From an uncultured Woeseiaceae bacterium (GTDB lineage Bacteria; Pseudomonadota; Gammaproteobacteria; Woeseiales; Woeseiaceae): 6,010 bases of DNA. Under the pieces are notes generated by a model. The model did no database searches. It saw only the letters and a list, made by a program, of their open reading frames with translations, and had not been told where the DNA came from. Within the stretch, counting starts at the first letter, position 1; the number at the start of each line of letters is the position of its first letter. Both the position numbers and the translations under genes were made by a program. The DNA lies in contig CAMYMP010000170.1 in the NCBI GenBank assembly GCA_947259435.1, positions 1-6,010 of the forward strand, read 5' to 3'. This document shows, one piece after another, positions 1 through 5,671 of the stretch.

Positions 1-2184
1 GCGATAACTCGAGATCGAGGAAATGCCCATCTTCGACATGATCTTGAAAAGGCCCTTGCGAATTCCGCGTCGGAAACTTCGGCCGAGCTGTTGCTGGCGG
101 TCGATATTGCCGCGCTGTGCAATATCATGCAGCGACTGGTACACGAGGTACGGGTAGACCGCGGTTGCACCGTAGCCAATCAGGCACGCGATGTGGTGCG
201 GGTCACGCGCGACGCCGGTCTCGACGATGATGTTCGCATCGCAGCGCAAACCGCGCCGCACCAGATGGTGATGCACAGCGCCCGTGGCAAGCAAGGCATG
301 AACCGGAAGCTTGCCCTTCTCGAGGTACCGATCGCTGAGCATCATTATCAGCTTGCCGCTACGCACGGCCTCTTCCGCCTGACTACATATTTTGTCGAGC
401 GCCTCGGGGAGAGACGCCGACTCGTCTACATTGAGGTCAATGAATTCGTGCCTGTCGGCATATAGATCGTCGCTCAGTAGCTGCCGCAATTTCCGCTGCG
501 ACAGCACGGGTGAATTCATGATGACCTGCTCGGCGTGTTCGGGTCCTATATCGAACAGGTTCGACTCACCGCCGATGTTCGTTTGCAGCGACATGACGAT
601 ACGTTCGCGCAATGAATCGATCGGCGGGTTCGTTACCTGCGCAAACTGTTGCCTGAAGTAGTCGAATGGCGAGCGGACTTTTTGTGATAACACTGCCATC
701 GGCGTGTCATCGCCCATGGAACCGACAGCCTCTTGTTCCGCCTTGGCCAGCACGGCAACAATCTCGCCCAGTTCCTCGCGCGTGAGATTGAACATCTTCT
801 GATAGCTGGCGAGCGTCTCCGGATCGAACGGCTCGGCAGCGATGTGCGTGTCAATCAACTCCGAATCCAGATAGCGAACGCCTTTCTTGAGCCACTTCTT
901 GTACGGCGCTCGCGTCTTCAGGATGTCATGAATGTCGTCGTTCTCGAGCAACCTGCCATTGACCAGATCTACAGCGAGCATCTCTCCCGGGCCGAGACGA
1001 CCTTTGCTGACGACGTCTTTTTCTTCGTAATCGTAGACGCCGATTTCCGAAGCCACGGTGATGTGCCGGTCCTTGGTCACAACAAAGCGTGCGGGCCGGA
1101 GTCCGTTCCGGTCCAGACAACAGGCTGCATAACGTCCGTCCGTCAGCACAATGCCGGCCGGACCATCCCAGGGCTCCATTTGGCAGTCGAAAAACTCGTA
1201 GAACGCTCTGACGTCCGGATCGAAGTCGTCAGCCGCCTGCCAGGCAGGAGGTATCAGTATGCGCATTCCCTGCAAAACGTCCATGCCGCCAGCACGCAAG
1301 ACCTCGAGCATGTTGTCGAGGCTCGATGAGTCCGAGCCTATCAGTGAGATGATCGGGTCGAGATCGGAAATATCGTCGAGCTTGTCGGAGACAAAGTTCT
1401 TCGCCCGCGCGAGCGCCCAGTTGCGGTTGCCCTGGATAGTGTTGATCTCGCCGTTGTGGGCGAGAAAACGAAACGGCTGCGCGAGCCGCCACTGGGGCAA
1501 GGTGTTGGTTGAGAAACGCTGATGGAACACGCACACCGACGACTCGAGTCGCGGGTCCTTCAGGTCGGGATAGAAGTCCGGCAAGGCGTTCGGCATGATC
1601 ATGCCTTTGTAGCTGATCGTGGCCGATGACAGGCTCGCCACGTAGGCGTGGCCTTCACCAATGCGTTTTTCGGCCCGCCTTCGGGCCAGAAACAGACGGC
1701 GGTTGAATCGGCCTCGCGGCATTCCGTTTGGTGCGTTGACGTACACCTGTTCGATCCGCGGCAGTGTCTTGAGCGCCTCTTCGCCGCAAGCTGATGGATC
1801 TGTCGGCACCTCGCGCCAACCGGCGACCTCGAGTCCGATCTCCTGGATTGCCGTATCAATGAGTTCGCGGGCCATTGCGGCTCTGTCCTGATCCTGATTA
1901 AGGAACACGGTGCCCGTGGCAAAGCGCTCACCGAGCTCGAACCCGAGTTCCTCTCCCACAGCGCGCAGGAATGCCTGCGGGAACTTGATCAGTAACCCAC
2001 AGCCATCGCCGGTTTTTCCATCCGCCGCCACTGCACCACGGTGCGTCAGGCGCGCGAGCGCGGAGATCGCCGTTTCGACGACCCAATGGCTCGGCAAATC
2101 ATCGAGGTTCGCAATCAGGCCGAAGCCGCAGCTGTCACGCTCGAATGCCGGGTCATACAGTCCTGTTGCCTGTCGCTCGGTCAT
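1..2184 (-). CDS. gltB: Glutamate synthase (NADPH) large subunit, N-terminal 728 residues, cut by the left window edge
   Basis: Reading the minus strand from the ATG at 2184-2182 gives 728 uninterrupted codons to the window edge. The family is about 1,500 residues long, so roughly half is visible. The enzyme makes two glutamates from glutamine and 2-oxoglutarate in the cytoplasm, working with the small subunit GltD. An 18-residue propeptide precedes CGFG; Cys19 would become the N-terminal nucleophile after cleavage. The class II amidotransferase domain spans about 19-430. It contains THRG with Arg49 (position 31 counted from the catalytic Cys, as in the family), KTGDGCG (57-63), FHQRFSTNT (220-228), HNGEINT (243-249), GSDSSSLDN (283-291), EPWDGPAG (337-344) and DRNGLRPAR (358-366). 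The central domain follows from about 455, with GSMGDDTPMAVLS, RQQFAQVTNPPID and IVETGVARDPHH. The FMN and 3Fe-4S domain lies outside the window. An AGGG sits 5 nt before the start codon. All key residues seen are intact. Confidence 0.97.
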   Translation of the reverse strand, partial: MTERQATGLYDPAFERDSCGFGLIANLDDLPSHWVVETAISALARLTHRGAVAADGKTGDGCGLLIKFPQAFLRAVGEELGFELGERFATGTVFLNQDQDRAAMARELIDTAIQEIGLEVAGWREVPTDPSACGEEALKTLPRIEQVYVNAPNGMPRGRFNRRLFLARRRAEKRIGEGHAYVASLSSATISYKGMIMPNALPDFYPDLKDPRLESSVCVFHQRFSTNTLPQWRLAQPFRFLAHNGEINTIQGNRNWALARAKNFVSDKLDDISDLDPIISLIGSDSSSLDNMLEVLRAGGMDVLQGMRILIPPAWQAADDFDPDVRAFYEFFDCQMEPWDGPAGIVLTDGRYAACCLDRNGLRPARFVVTKDRHITVASEIGVYDYEEKDVVSKGRLGPGEMLAVDLVNGRLLENDDIHDILKTRAPYKKWLKKGVRYLDSELIDTHIAAEPFDPETLASYQKMFNLTREELGEIVAVLAKAEQEAVGSMGDDTPMAVLSQKVRSPFDYFRQQFAQVTNPPIDSLRERIVMSLQTNIGGESNLFDIGPEHAEQVIMNSPVLSQRKLRQLLSDDLYADRHEFIDLNVDESASLPEALDKICSQAEEAVRSGKLIMMLSDRYLEKGKLPVHALLATGAVHHHLVRRGLRCDANIIVETGVARDPHHIACLIGYGATAVYPYLVYQSLHDIAQRGNIDRQQQLGRSFRRGIRKGLFKIMSKMGISSISSYR

Positions 2185-2200
2185 AGGTGCCCTGAGGATC

Positions 2201-2214
2201 GCGCGTTGGCGCGC
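2201..2214. repeat. Inverted repeat just upstream of the gltB ribosome binding site
   Basis: GCGCG (2201-2205) and CGCGC (2210-2214) form a 5-bp stem with a 4-nt loop. In the gltB mRNA the stem ends about 16 nt before the ATG, close to the AGGG ribosome binding site. It could affect ribosome access, but it is short and may be fortuitous. Confidence 0.3.
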
Positions 2215-2238
2215 CCCGATGCATCATTACATTGAGAT

Positions 2239-2253
2239 GGCGCCAAAAGCGCC
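2239..2253. repeat. Inverted repeat, short stem-loop in the gltB leader
   Basis: GGCGC (2239-2243) and GCGCC (2249-2253) pair across a 5-nt loop. The element lies four bases from the neighbouring 7-bp inverted repeat, so on the gltB transcript the two hairpins would stack in tandem. The arms are short and chance occurrence in GC-rich sequence is possible. Confidence 0.35.
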
Positions 2254-2257
2254 TCTT

Positions 2258-2273
2258 ACGGCCCAAGGGCCGT
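2258..2273. repeat. Inverted repeat, GC-rich stem-loop in the gltB leader
   Basis: ACGGCCC and GGGCCGT are perfect 7-bp arms separated by only AA, so in RNA the stem would be about 6 bp with a tetraloop. On the minus (gltB) strand the hairpin is followed by AAGAG, not a U-run, so it does not look like a finished intrinsic terminator. On the plus strand only three Ts follow. A second copy of the GGGCCG half lies at 2277-2282, so an alternative pairing is possible. Confidence 0.5.
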
Positions 2274-2318
2274 TTAGGGCCGCATGCAGGATAAACGCCA
2301 GAGCTGCCCGAACGGACC

Positions 2319-2324
2319 AGTATA
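2319..2324 (-). promoter_or_regulatory. Possible -10 box for gltB
   Basis: The minus strand reads TATACT, five of six matches to TATAAT. At 17-18 bp upstream the sequence is only a weak match to TTGACA (TAGCGA at 18 bp), so an activator-dependent or other promoter would fit equally well. It is the best -10-like hexamer I found in the gap before gltB. This is a low-confidence call. Confidence 0.25.
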
Positions 2325-2476
2325 TGCCACGATTTGCCCGACTCGCTACTGCACTGCAGCATAACCGGTCCAAATACTCGCAATCGGTGCCTGTTAGCCA
2401 GTATTCCCGAAGAATCGCGCCGCAGAGATTTTGGTTGCGCGCGTAACGATCTGGATTTGCTGGTTATTTGCGAAGA

Positions 2477-2959
2477 CTACTCGCTGCTCGAATGCAGTCG
2501 AATTCTACCTGCCGTTTCGAAAGGGATGGCCTCGACAAATGGAATGTCGACGCCGAGCTGCCCCTTCAGCTCATAGGGTATGTCACGCTTCACGCCTTCG
2601 CGCACCACGTGCAAGAGCTGCGGAGCGGTCTTTAGCAAATTGAGTTCCACACTGATTGCGAACTCACCGTCACCCCGCGCTGGCACCGTAAAGCCGCCGC
2701 CGGTCCGGCCCGTGGCGAAGCGGTATCCGTCAAGGTCGACCGCGTACGACACTGCCTGAACTGGTAAAGGAAAAGGGTTGGGATTCCTTACGTCGAACCC
2801 GAGCAGGAAAGTCTGGCCGGAAAAAGCGATCTCGGTCATCTGTACGTTTCTGAGGCTCACGCCGGGTGAGCTGATCAAGGGACCCGTGCCCGCACAGGCG
2901 GACAACACGCAGCTTGCCAGCAGAAGGCTCGAGTAGAACAACAGATTTTTTCGCTTCAT
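2477..2959 (-). CDS. WHy-domain (LEA14-like) lipoprotein
   Basis: This is a 160-residue protein with a lipoprotein signal peptide. It has a basic start (MKRK), a hydrophobic core and an LSAC lipobox with Cys22 as the predicted lipidated residue. Ala follows the Cys, so the inner-membrane retention Asp is absent and outer-membrane placement is likely in a Gram-negative cell. Residues about 35-155 resemble the Water-stress and Hypersensitive-response (LEA14-like) fold: VQMTEIAFSGQTFLLGFDV, then NPNPFPLPV at 59-67, the family's hallmark, then alternating beta strands (YAVDLDGYRFATG, GEFAISVELNL). Bacterial members are known as envelope or stress-related proteins without a firm biochemical role. 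The start is supported by GGGGAGAG on the minus strand (2967-2974), 7 nt before the ATG. It lies 21 bp downstream of another lipoprotein gene, probably in the same operon. Confidence 0.85.
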   Translation of the reverse strand: MKRKNLLFYSSLLLASCVLSACAGTGPLISSPGVSLRNVQMTEIAFSGQTFLLGFDVRNPNPFPLPVQAVSYAVDLDGYRFATGRTGGGFTVPARGDGEFAISVELNLLKTAPQLLHVVREGVKRDIPYELKGQLGVDIPFVEAIPFETAGRIRLHSSSE

Positions 2960-2966
2960 GCGTAAT

Positions 2967-2974
2967 CTCTCCCC
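2967..2974 (-). promoter_or_regulatory. Ribosome binding site of the WHy lipoprotein gene
   Basis: The minus strand reads GGGGAGAG, ending 7 nt before the ATG at 2959. It is the clearest Shine-Dalgarno sequence among the minus-strand genes here, and it lies within the 21-bp gap after the upstream gene's stop. This supports independent translation of the second gene of the pair. Confidence 0.6.
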
Positions 2975-2980
2975 ACCGGA

Positions 2981-3451
2981 CTAATGCAGATCGCCTCCAA
3001 ACTCGCCCCAGCGGGCCGACGTCAGCAACCACGCGTCGTCCTGAAGCTCGAATTCCATCTCGAATCGGTACGCATCAGCGCTGAAGCCGAAAACGTTGTC
3101 ATTGCGTCCGGCCATGCCGACGGACAACACAAGCATTGCGGCTGTGTCGCCGTATACCTGGAGTTCTTCAATGCGGCTAACGAGCGCCACTTCGTGCTGG
3201 CGCAAGAAGTACAACCGGAACATGTTTTCAATGTCGTCACGACTGTTTCCCCGCGCATCCGTGTACGCGGGTGAGATCAGATCGACCAGCGCGCGGCGAT
3301 CCTTTGCCTCCGCGGCTTCGTGACCCTCGCGGACCCAGGAGCGTATGGCCGCCTCAGGCCCCTCCGCCGGCCCGCCGCAGGCAGACAACGTCACGCATAC
3401 CAGTACGGCGACCAGCAATCCCGGGCGATTTTCTCTTGGAGCGCTGATCAT
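2981..3451 (-). CDS. Putative lipoprotein with NTF2/SnoaL-like fold
   Basis: This 156-residue protein opens with Arg6 and Arg9, a hydrophobic stretch (LLVAVLVCVTL) and an LSAC lipobox with Cys25 as the predicted lipid anchor. Gly follows, so outer-membrane sorting is likely. The mature part starts with an amphipathic helix (PEAAIRSWVREGHEAAEAKDR), then LVDLISPAYTDARG and a second helix. Beta strands follow (VALVSRIEELQVYGDTAAM, AYRFEMEFEL, WLLTSARWGEF). This helix-strand order, ending in a polar strand with a Trp, is typical of NTF2-like/SnoaL proteins. The call rests on pattern, not on specific catalytic residues, and no function is assigned. The start is the first possible one, because an in-frame TAG lies two codons upstream. 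No Shine-Dalgarno is visible before it. It appears to head a two-gene lipoprotein operon. Confidence 0.78.
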   Translation of the reverse strand: MISAPRENRPGLLVAVLVCVTLSACGGPAEGPEAAIRSWVREGHEAAEAKDRRALVDLISPAYTDARGNSRDDIENMFRLYFLRQHEVALVSRIEELQVYGDTAAMLVLSVGMAGRNDNVFGFSADAYRFEMEFELQDDAWLLTSARWGEFGGDLH

Positions 3452-3612
3452 CTGCTAAAGTCTACGCAGATTTGTATCCATAGATGGCCCATAGCGCCCA
3501 AACCGTGACCTGGTTCGCACCAAATGCGCCTCGTCGCGTCACAATGTCCGGGCATTGGTGCCACCAGTACCCTGGAACTATTGAAATGCCGGTAAAACTA
3601 CTCAGCGAAAGC
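3452..3612. promoter_or_regulatory. Divergent intergenic region between the lipoprotein and DUF924 genes
   Basis: These 161 bp separate the minus-strand lipoprotein pair from the plus-strand DUF924 gene and should hold both promoters. Visible elements are a CCATAG direct repeat 11 bp apart (3478-3483 and 3489-3494), the palindrome TGGTG-C-CACCA (3556-3566), and a TAGACT on the minus strand (3459-3464). I cannot identify a strong sigma-70 promoter for either direction. An in-frame ATG at 3484 would let the DUF924 frame run through this region, but I read that part as non-coding. Confidence 0.4.
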
Positions 3613-4251
3613 ATGGATGCGACCATTACCGATGAAGACCAGCGCCGCATCAATGCCATTTTGTCGTTTTGGTTCATGGAAGAGCAGCTCACAGCGCCAC
3701 ACATTGACCAGCGGATGGACATCTGGTTTGGCGAGGATGAGGCATTCGACCTCGAGGTCAAAAAGGAATTTGCCGACGTCGTTGCCGGAGCATCGGCGGG
3801 TGACCTGGACTATTGGTCTCATCGGCCGGTGGGTCGTCTCGCGCTGATACTCCTGCTCGATCAGTTTCGCCGCAACATCTATCGCAATACCGCAGAAGCT
3901 TTTGCAATGGACAACGCAGCGCTAAAGCTTTGCGTTCAGGGCGCCATGGAAAAGAAAGACAAAGACCTCACGCCCATCCAGCGAGTCTTCTTCTACATGC
4001 CGTTGCAGCATTCGGAGTCCCGAAAGGTCCAGGCGAAATCCGTCGACATTTTCAATCGCCTGGCCGGTGCCGTCTCGCCAACGTATCGCGAAACGTTTCA
4101 AACCATTGCGCAGTTTGCCGAGCTGCATCACGACATCATCGAGCGCTTCGGTCGTTTCCCGCATCGCAATATACTGTTGAATCGCAAGAACACGCCAGAA
4201 GAGGACGAATATCTCGCAGGCGATAGCCCAGACTTCGGTCAGAGCGGCTAA
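3613..4251 (+). CDS. DUF924 family protein (TPR-like, function unknown)
   Basis: From the ATG at 3613 this gives a 212-residue soluble protein, close to the family's usual length of about 180-200. Conserved DUF924 landmarks occur in order: ILSFWF (16-21), a second WF at 38-39, LALILLLDQFRRNIYRNT with AFAMD (76-100), PIQRVFFYMPLQHSES (121-136), ERFGRFPHRN (167-176) and NTPEE (183-187). The protein is mostly helical and lacks a signal peptide or membrane segment, so it is likely cytoplasmic. No reaction is known for the family. The frame is open back to an ATG at 3484 (255 residues), but the extra 43 residues do not resemble family N-termini. ATG 3586 is another possible start, with GGA 9 nt upstream, and neither internal start has a strong ribosome binding site. 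The next gene begins 39 bp downstream on the same strand, so co-transcription is likely. Confidence 0.9.
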   Translation: MDATITDEDQRRINAILSFWFMEEQLTAPHIDQRMDIWFGEDEAFDLEVKKEFADVVAGASAGDLDYWSHRPVGRLALILLLDQFRRNIYRNTAEAFAMDNAALKLCVQGAMEKKDKDLTPIQRVFFYMPLQHSESRKVQAKSVDIFNRLAGAVSPTYRETFQTIAQFAELHHDIIERFGRFPHRNILLNRKNTPEEDEYLAGDSPDFGQSG

Positions 4252-4280
4252 ACTAAAGAAAACGAAAAAGAACTCACAAA

Positions 4281-4284
4281 GGGG
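4281..4284 (+). promoter_or_regulatory. Ribosome binding site for the start at 4291
   Basis: AAAGGGG ends at 4284, 6 nt before the ATG at 4291. By contrast, nothing similar precedes the TTG at 4376 or the next in-frame ATG at 4430. This supports 4291 as the genuine translation start of the oxidoreductase gene despite the reading-frame break. Confidence 0.6.
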
Positions 4285-4290
4285 ACTCCC

Positions 4291-4392
4291 ATGCTCAGAC
4301 GTACGTTCTGCAAGTCCACCGTGGCCGTGGCAGTCTGCAGCAGTAGCCGAGCTTGCCGGCAGCCTGCAGGGACAGTTGGTTCTTCAGGGTGA
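4291..4392 (+). pseudogene. Twin-arginine signal peptide fragment, out of frame with the following oxidoreductase
   Basis: The ATG at 4291 has GGGG (4281-4284) 6 nt upstream, the best start signal in this part of the window. It encodes MLRRTFCKSTVAVAV, which has Arg-Arg-Thr-Phe-x-Lys followed by a mildly hydrophobic stretch, as in Tat signal peptides. The frame then degenerates into Cys/Ser/Arg-rich sequence and stops at the TGA at 4390-4392 after 33 codons. In the +1 frame, from about 4337, the sequence reads AAVAELAGSLQGQLVLQGD and runs directly into the oxidoreductase. Skipping one base near 4336 would join both parts into a 456-residue protein with a plausible AVA cleavage site. I read this as the true 5' end of the oxidoreductase gene, separated by a single-base frameshift. 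Confidence 0.7.
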
Positions 4393-5662
4393 TGCAGGTT
4401 ACGACGCCGCCAGGAAAGTCTGGAACGGCATGTTCGACCACAAGCAACCTGCATTGGTCGTACAGTGCACATCGACTGATGACATCGTCAATGCTATCAA
4501 TTTTGCCCGTGAGCGCGATCTGCTTGTCTCCGTGAAATGCGGTGGCCATAGCCTGCCAGGCAAATCAACTTCAGATGGCGGCATGATGATCGACTTGTCG
4601 CAAATGCACTCGGTCGACGTTGATGTAGACGCAATGAAATTGCGGGCCGACGGCGGCTCCTTGCTTGGCCACATCGACCGTGCTGCATCGGCGCACAACA
4701 TGATGACCACCACCGGAATTGTCTCTCACACGGGCGTAGGCGGATTCACGCTGGGCGGCGGGTTCGGGCGTACCGACCGCAAGATGGGCCTTGCAATAGA
4801 CAATCTGCTCGCCGCAACGGTCGTCACAGCCAGCGGCGATGTCGTGCGCGCAAGTGAGGACGAGAACGCCGACCTGTTCTGGGGCTTGCGGGGAGGTGGT
4901 GGAAACTTCGGTATCGCCACGGAATTCATGTATCGCCTGCACCCATTTGATCCTATCGTTTACGGCGGCACCCTGATCTACACATTCGACAAGGACTTTC
5001 TTGATTTCTACGCCGGGCTGCACGACACACTGCCCGACGAAGCCAATATCGAACCAAACTTCGTGCCGGGCGAGGACGGCAGAACGATCGCATTGGTTGA
5101 GGTCGTCTGGTGCGGTGACCATGCGGCCGGCGAAAGAGCGCTGGCGCCGATGCTTGCTTACCCCGGTCTTGTCAGTGGCGAGCTCGCACCGTTCCCGTAT
5201 CACGACATACAAACCGCGGCCGATGGCTTGCTCGGCGCCGGCAAACAGTACTACCTCAAGTCGAGCTTCCTGAAAGAGCTCACTCCGGCGGCTATCGATG
5301 TCATCGTTGATTTCGCCAACCGCGGCACGGTGGGATCGTGGTTCCAGCATCTCGGTGGGGCCACCTCAAGAGTTTCGGCCGACGCCACCGCTTACGCGCA
5401 TCGCGACGTCGCCTTCAATTTCGGCATTATGTATTTTGATGAAGACCCTGCGCGGAATGAGGCCGGCATCGCCGCGGTTCGCGAATACTACAAAGCGATG
5501 GAGCCACACATGGCCGGCTTCTATACGAACCTCAATGAGGATGACGAGAAGAAGACCTGGGGCAATTACGGCGCAAACTACCCTCGGCTTGTTGAGCTCA
5601 AGAACAAATACGACCCGACCAACCTGTTTCAGCTCAACGCGAACATCAAGCCCAACGCATAG
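4376..5662 (+). CDS. Berberine-bridge-type FAD-dependent oxidoreductase (PCMH FAD-binding and BBE domains)
   Basis: The open frame gives 428 residues from the TTG at 4376, but the family-like sequence begins further upstream at about 4337 in the same frame. TTG is therefore only a formal start. Residue numbers here count from it. The domain order is GDAGYDAARKVWNGMFD at 5-21, then a PCMH-type FAD-binding domain to about 195. It includes KCGGHSLPGKS with His58 as the predicted 8-alpha-histidyl FAD attachment site, DGGMMIDLS, HTGVGGFTLGGGFG (118-131) and FWGLRGGGGNFGIAT. A substrate-binding domain follows. The BBE motif closes the protein with WGNYGANYPRLVELK and YDPTNLFQLNANIKP. Family members oxidise alcohols, sugars or amines using covalently bound flavin and O2; the substrate here is unknown. 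The second flavin-linking Cys of plant BBE aligns with Val116, so single-point attachment is expected. With the out-of-frame signal peptide at 4291 restored, length would be 456 and the enzyme exported by Tat. Confidence 0.92.
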   Translation: MVLQGDAGYDAARKVWNGMFDHKQPALVVQCTSTDDIVNAINFARERDLLVSVKCGGHSLPGKSTSDGGMMIDLSQMHSVDVDVDAMKLRADGGSLLGHIDRAASAHNMMTTTGIVSHTGVGGFTLGGGFGRTDRKMGLAIDNLLAATVVTASGDVVRASEDENADLFWGLRGGGGNFGIATEFMYRLHPFDPIVYGGTLIYTFDKDFLDFYAGLHDTLPDEANIEPNFVPGEDGRTIALVEVVWCGDHAAGERALAPMLAYPGLVSGELAPFPYHDIQTAADGLLGAGKQYYLKSSFLKELTPAAIDVIVDFANRGTVGSWFQHLGGATSRVSADATAYAHRDVAFNFGIMYFDEDPARNEAGIAAVREYYKAMEPHMAGFYTNLNEDDEKKTWGNYGANYPRLVELKNKYDPTNLFQLNANIKPNA

Positions 5663-5671
5663 GAGTCCGCG

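Larger units (their letters stand above)
2185..2476 (-). promoter_or_regulatory. gltB upstream region and leader (non-coding)
   Basis: These 292 bp lie between the stop of the upstream lipoprotein gene and the gltB start, both on the minus strand. I find no convincing coding sequence here. The region carries a TATACT on the minus strand (2319-2324), a decent -10 match, but I see no good -35 at 16-18 bp from it. Transcription from there would leave a leader of roughly 125 nt that includes three stem-loops, listed separately. No intrinsic terminator with a U-run is visible after the lipoprotein genes, so read-through into gltB is possible. The promoter call is an inference. Confidence 0.4.

Noticed and set aside
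733..1329. 198-codon open frame on the plus strand
   Set aside because: It is wholly antisense to the gltB reading frame, whose translation matches conserved glutamate synthase motifs throughout. No independent family signal was seen.
2258..2273. Intrinsic terminator after the lipoprotein operon
   Set aside because: The hairpin is GC-rich, but on the minus strand it is followed by AAGAG instead of a U-run, and it lies over 200 bp past the stop codon. It is kept only as an inverted repeat.
1910..2446. 178-codon open frame on the plus strand spanning the gltB start and leader
   Set aside because: It is antisense to gltB over half its length. Its composition is low-complexity Ser/Arg/Ala-rich, with no recognisable domain or ribosome binding site.
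2334..2643. Two short plus-strand open frames (2334-2576, 2431-2643)
   Set aside because: They overlap the gltB leader and the 3' end of the WHy lipoprotein gene on the other strand, with no ribosome binding site or recognisable protein features.
3484..3612. N-terminal extension of the DUF924 protein from ATG 3484 (43 extra residues)
   Set aside because: The added residues do not resemble DUF924 N-termini, no ribosome binding site precedes 3484, and the segment would occupy most of the divergent promoter region. An open frame of this length is easily due to chance.
4571..5350. 259-codon open frame on the minus strand
   Set aside because: It is fully antisense to the well-supported flavin oxidoreductase. 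Such long antisense frames are common opposite GC-rich genes, and the product has no family-like motifs.
5663..5671. Shared bidirectional terminator between the oxidoreductase and MATE genes
   Set aside because: Only 9 bp separate the stop codons, and I see no adequate stem with T-runs on either side.
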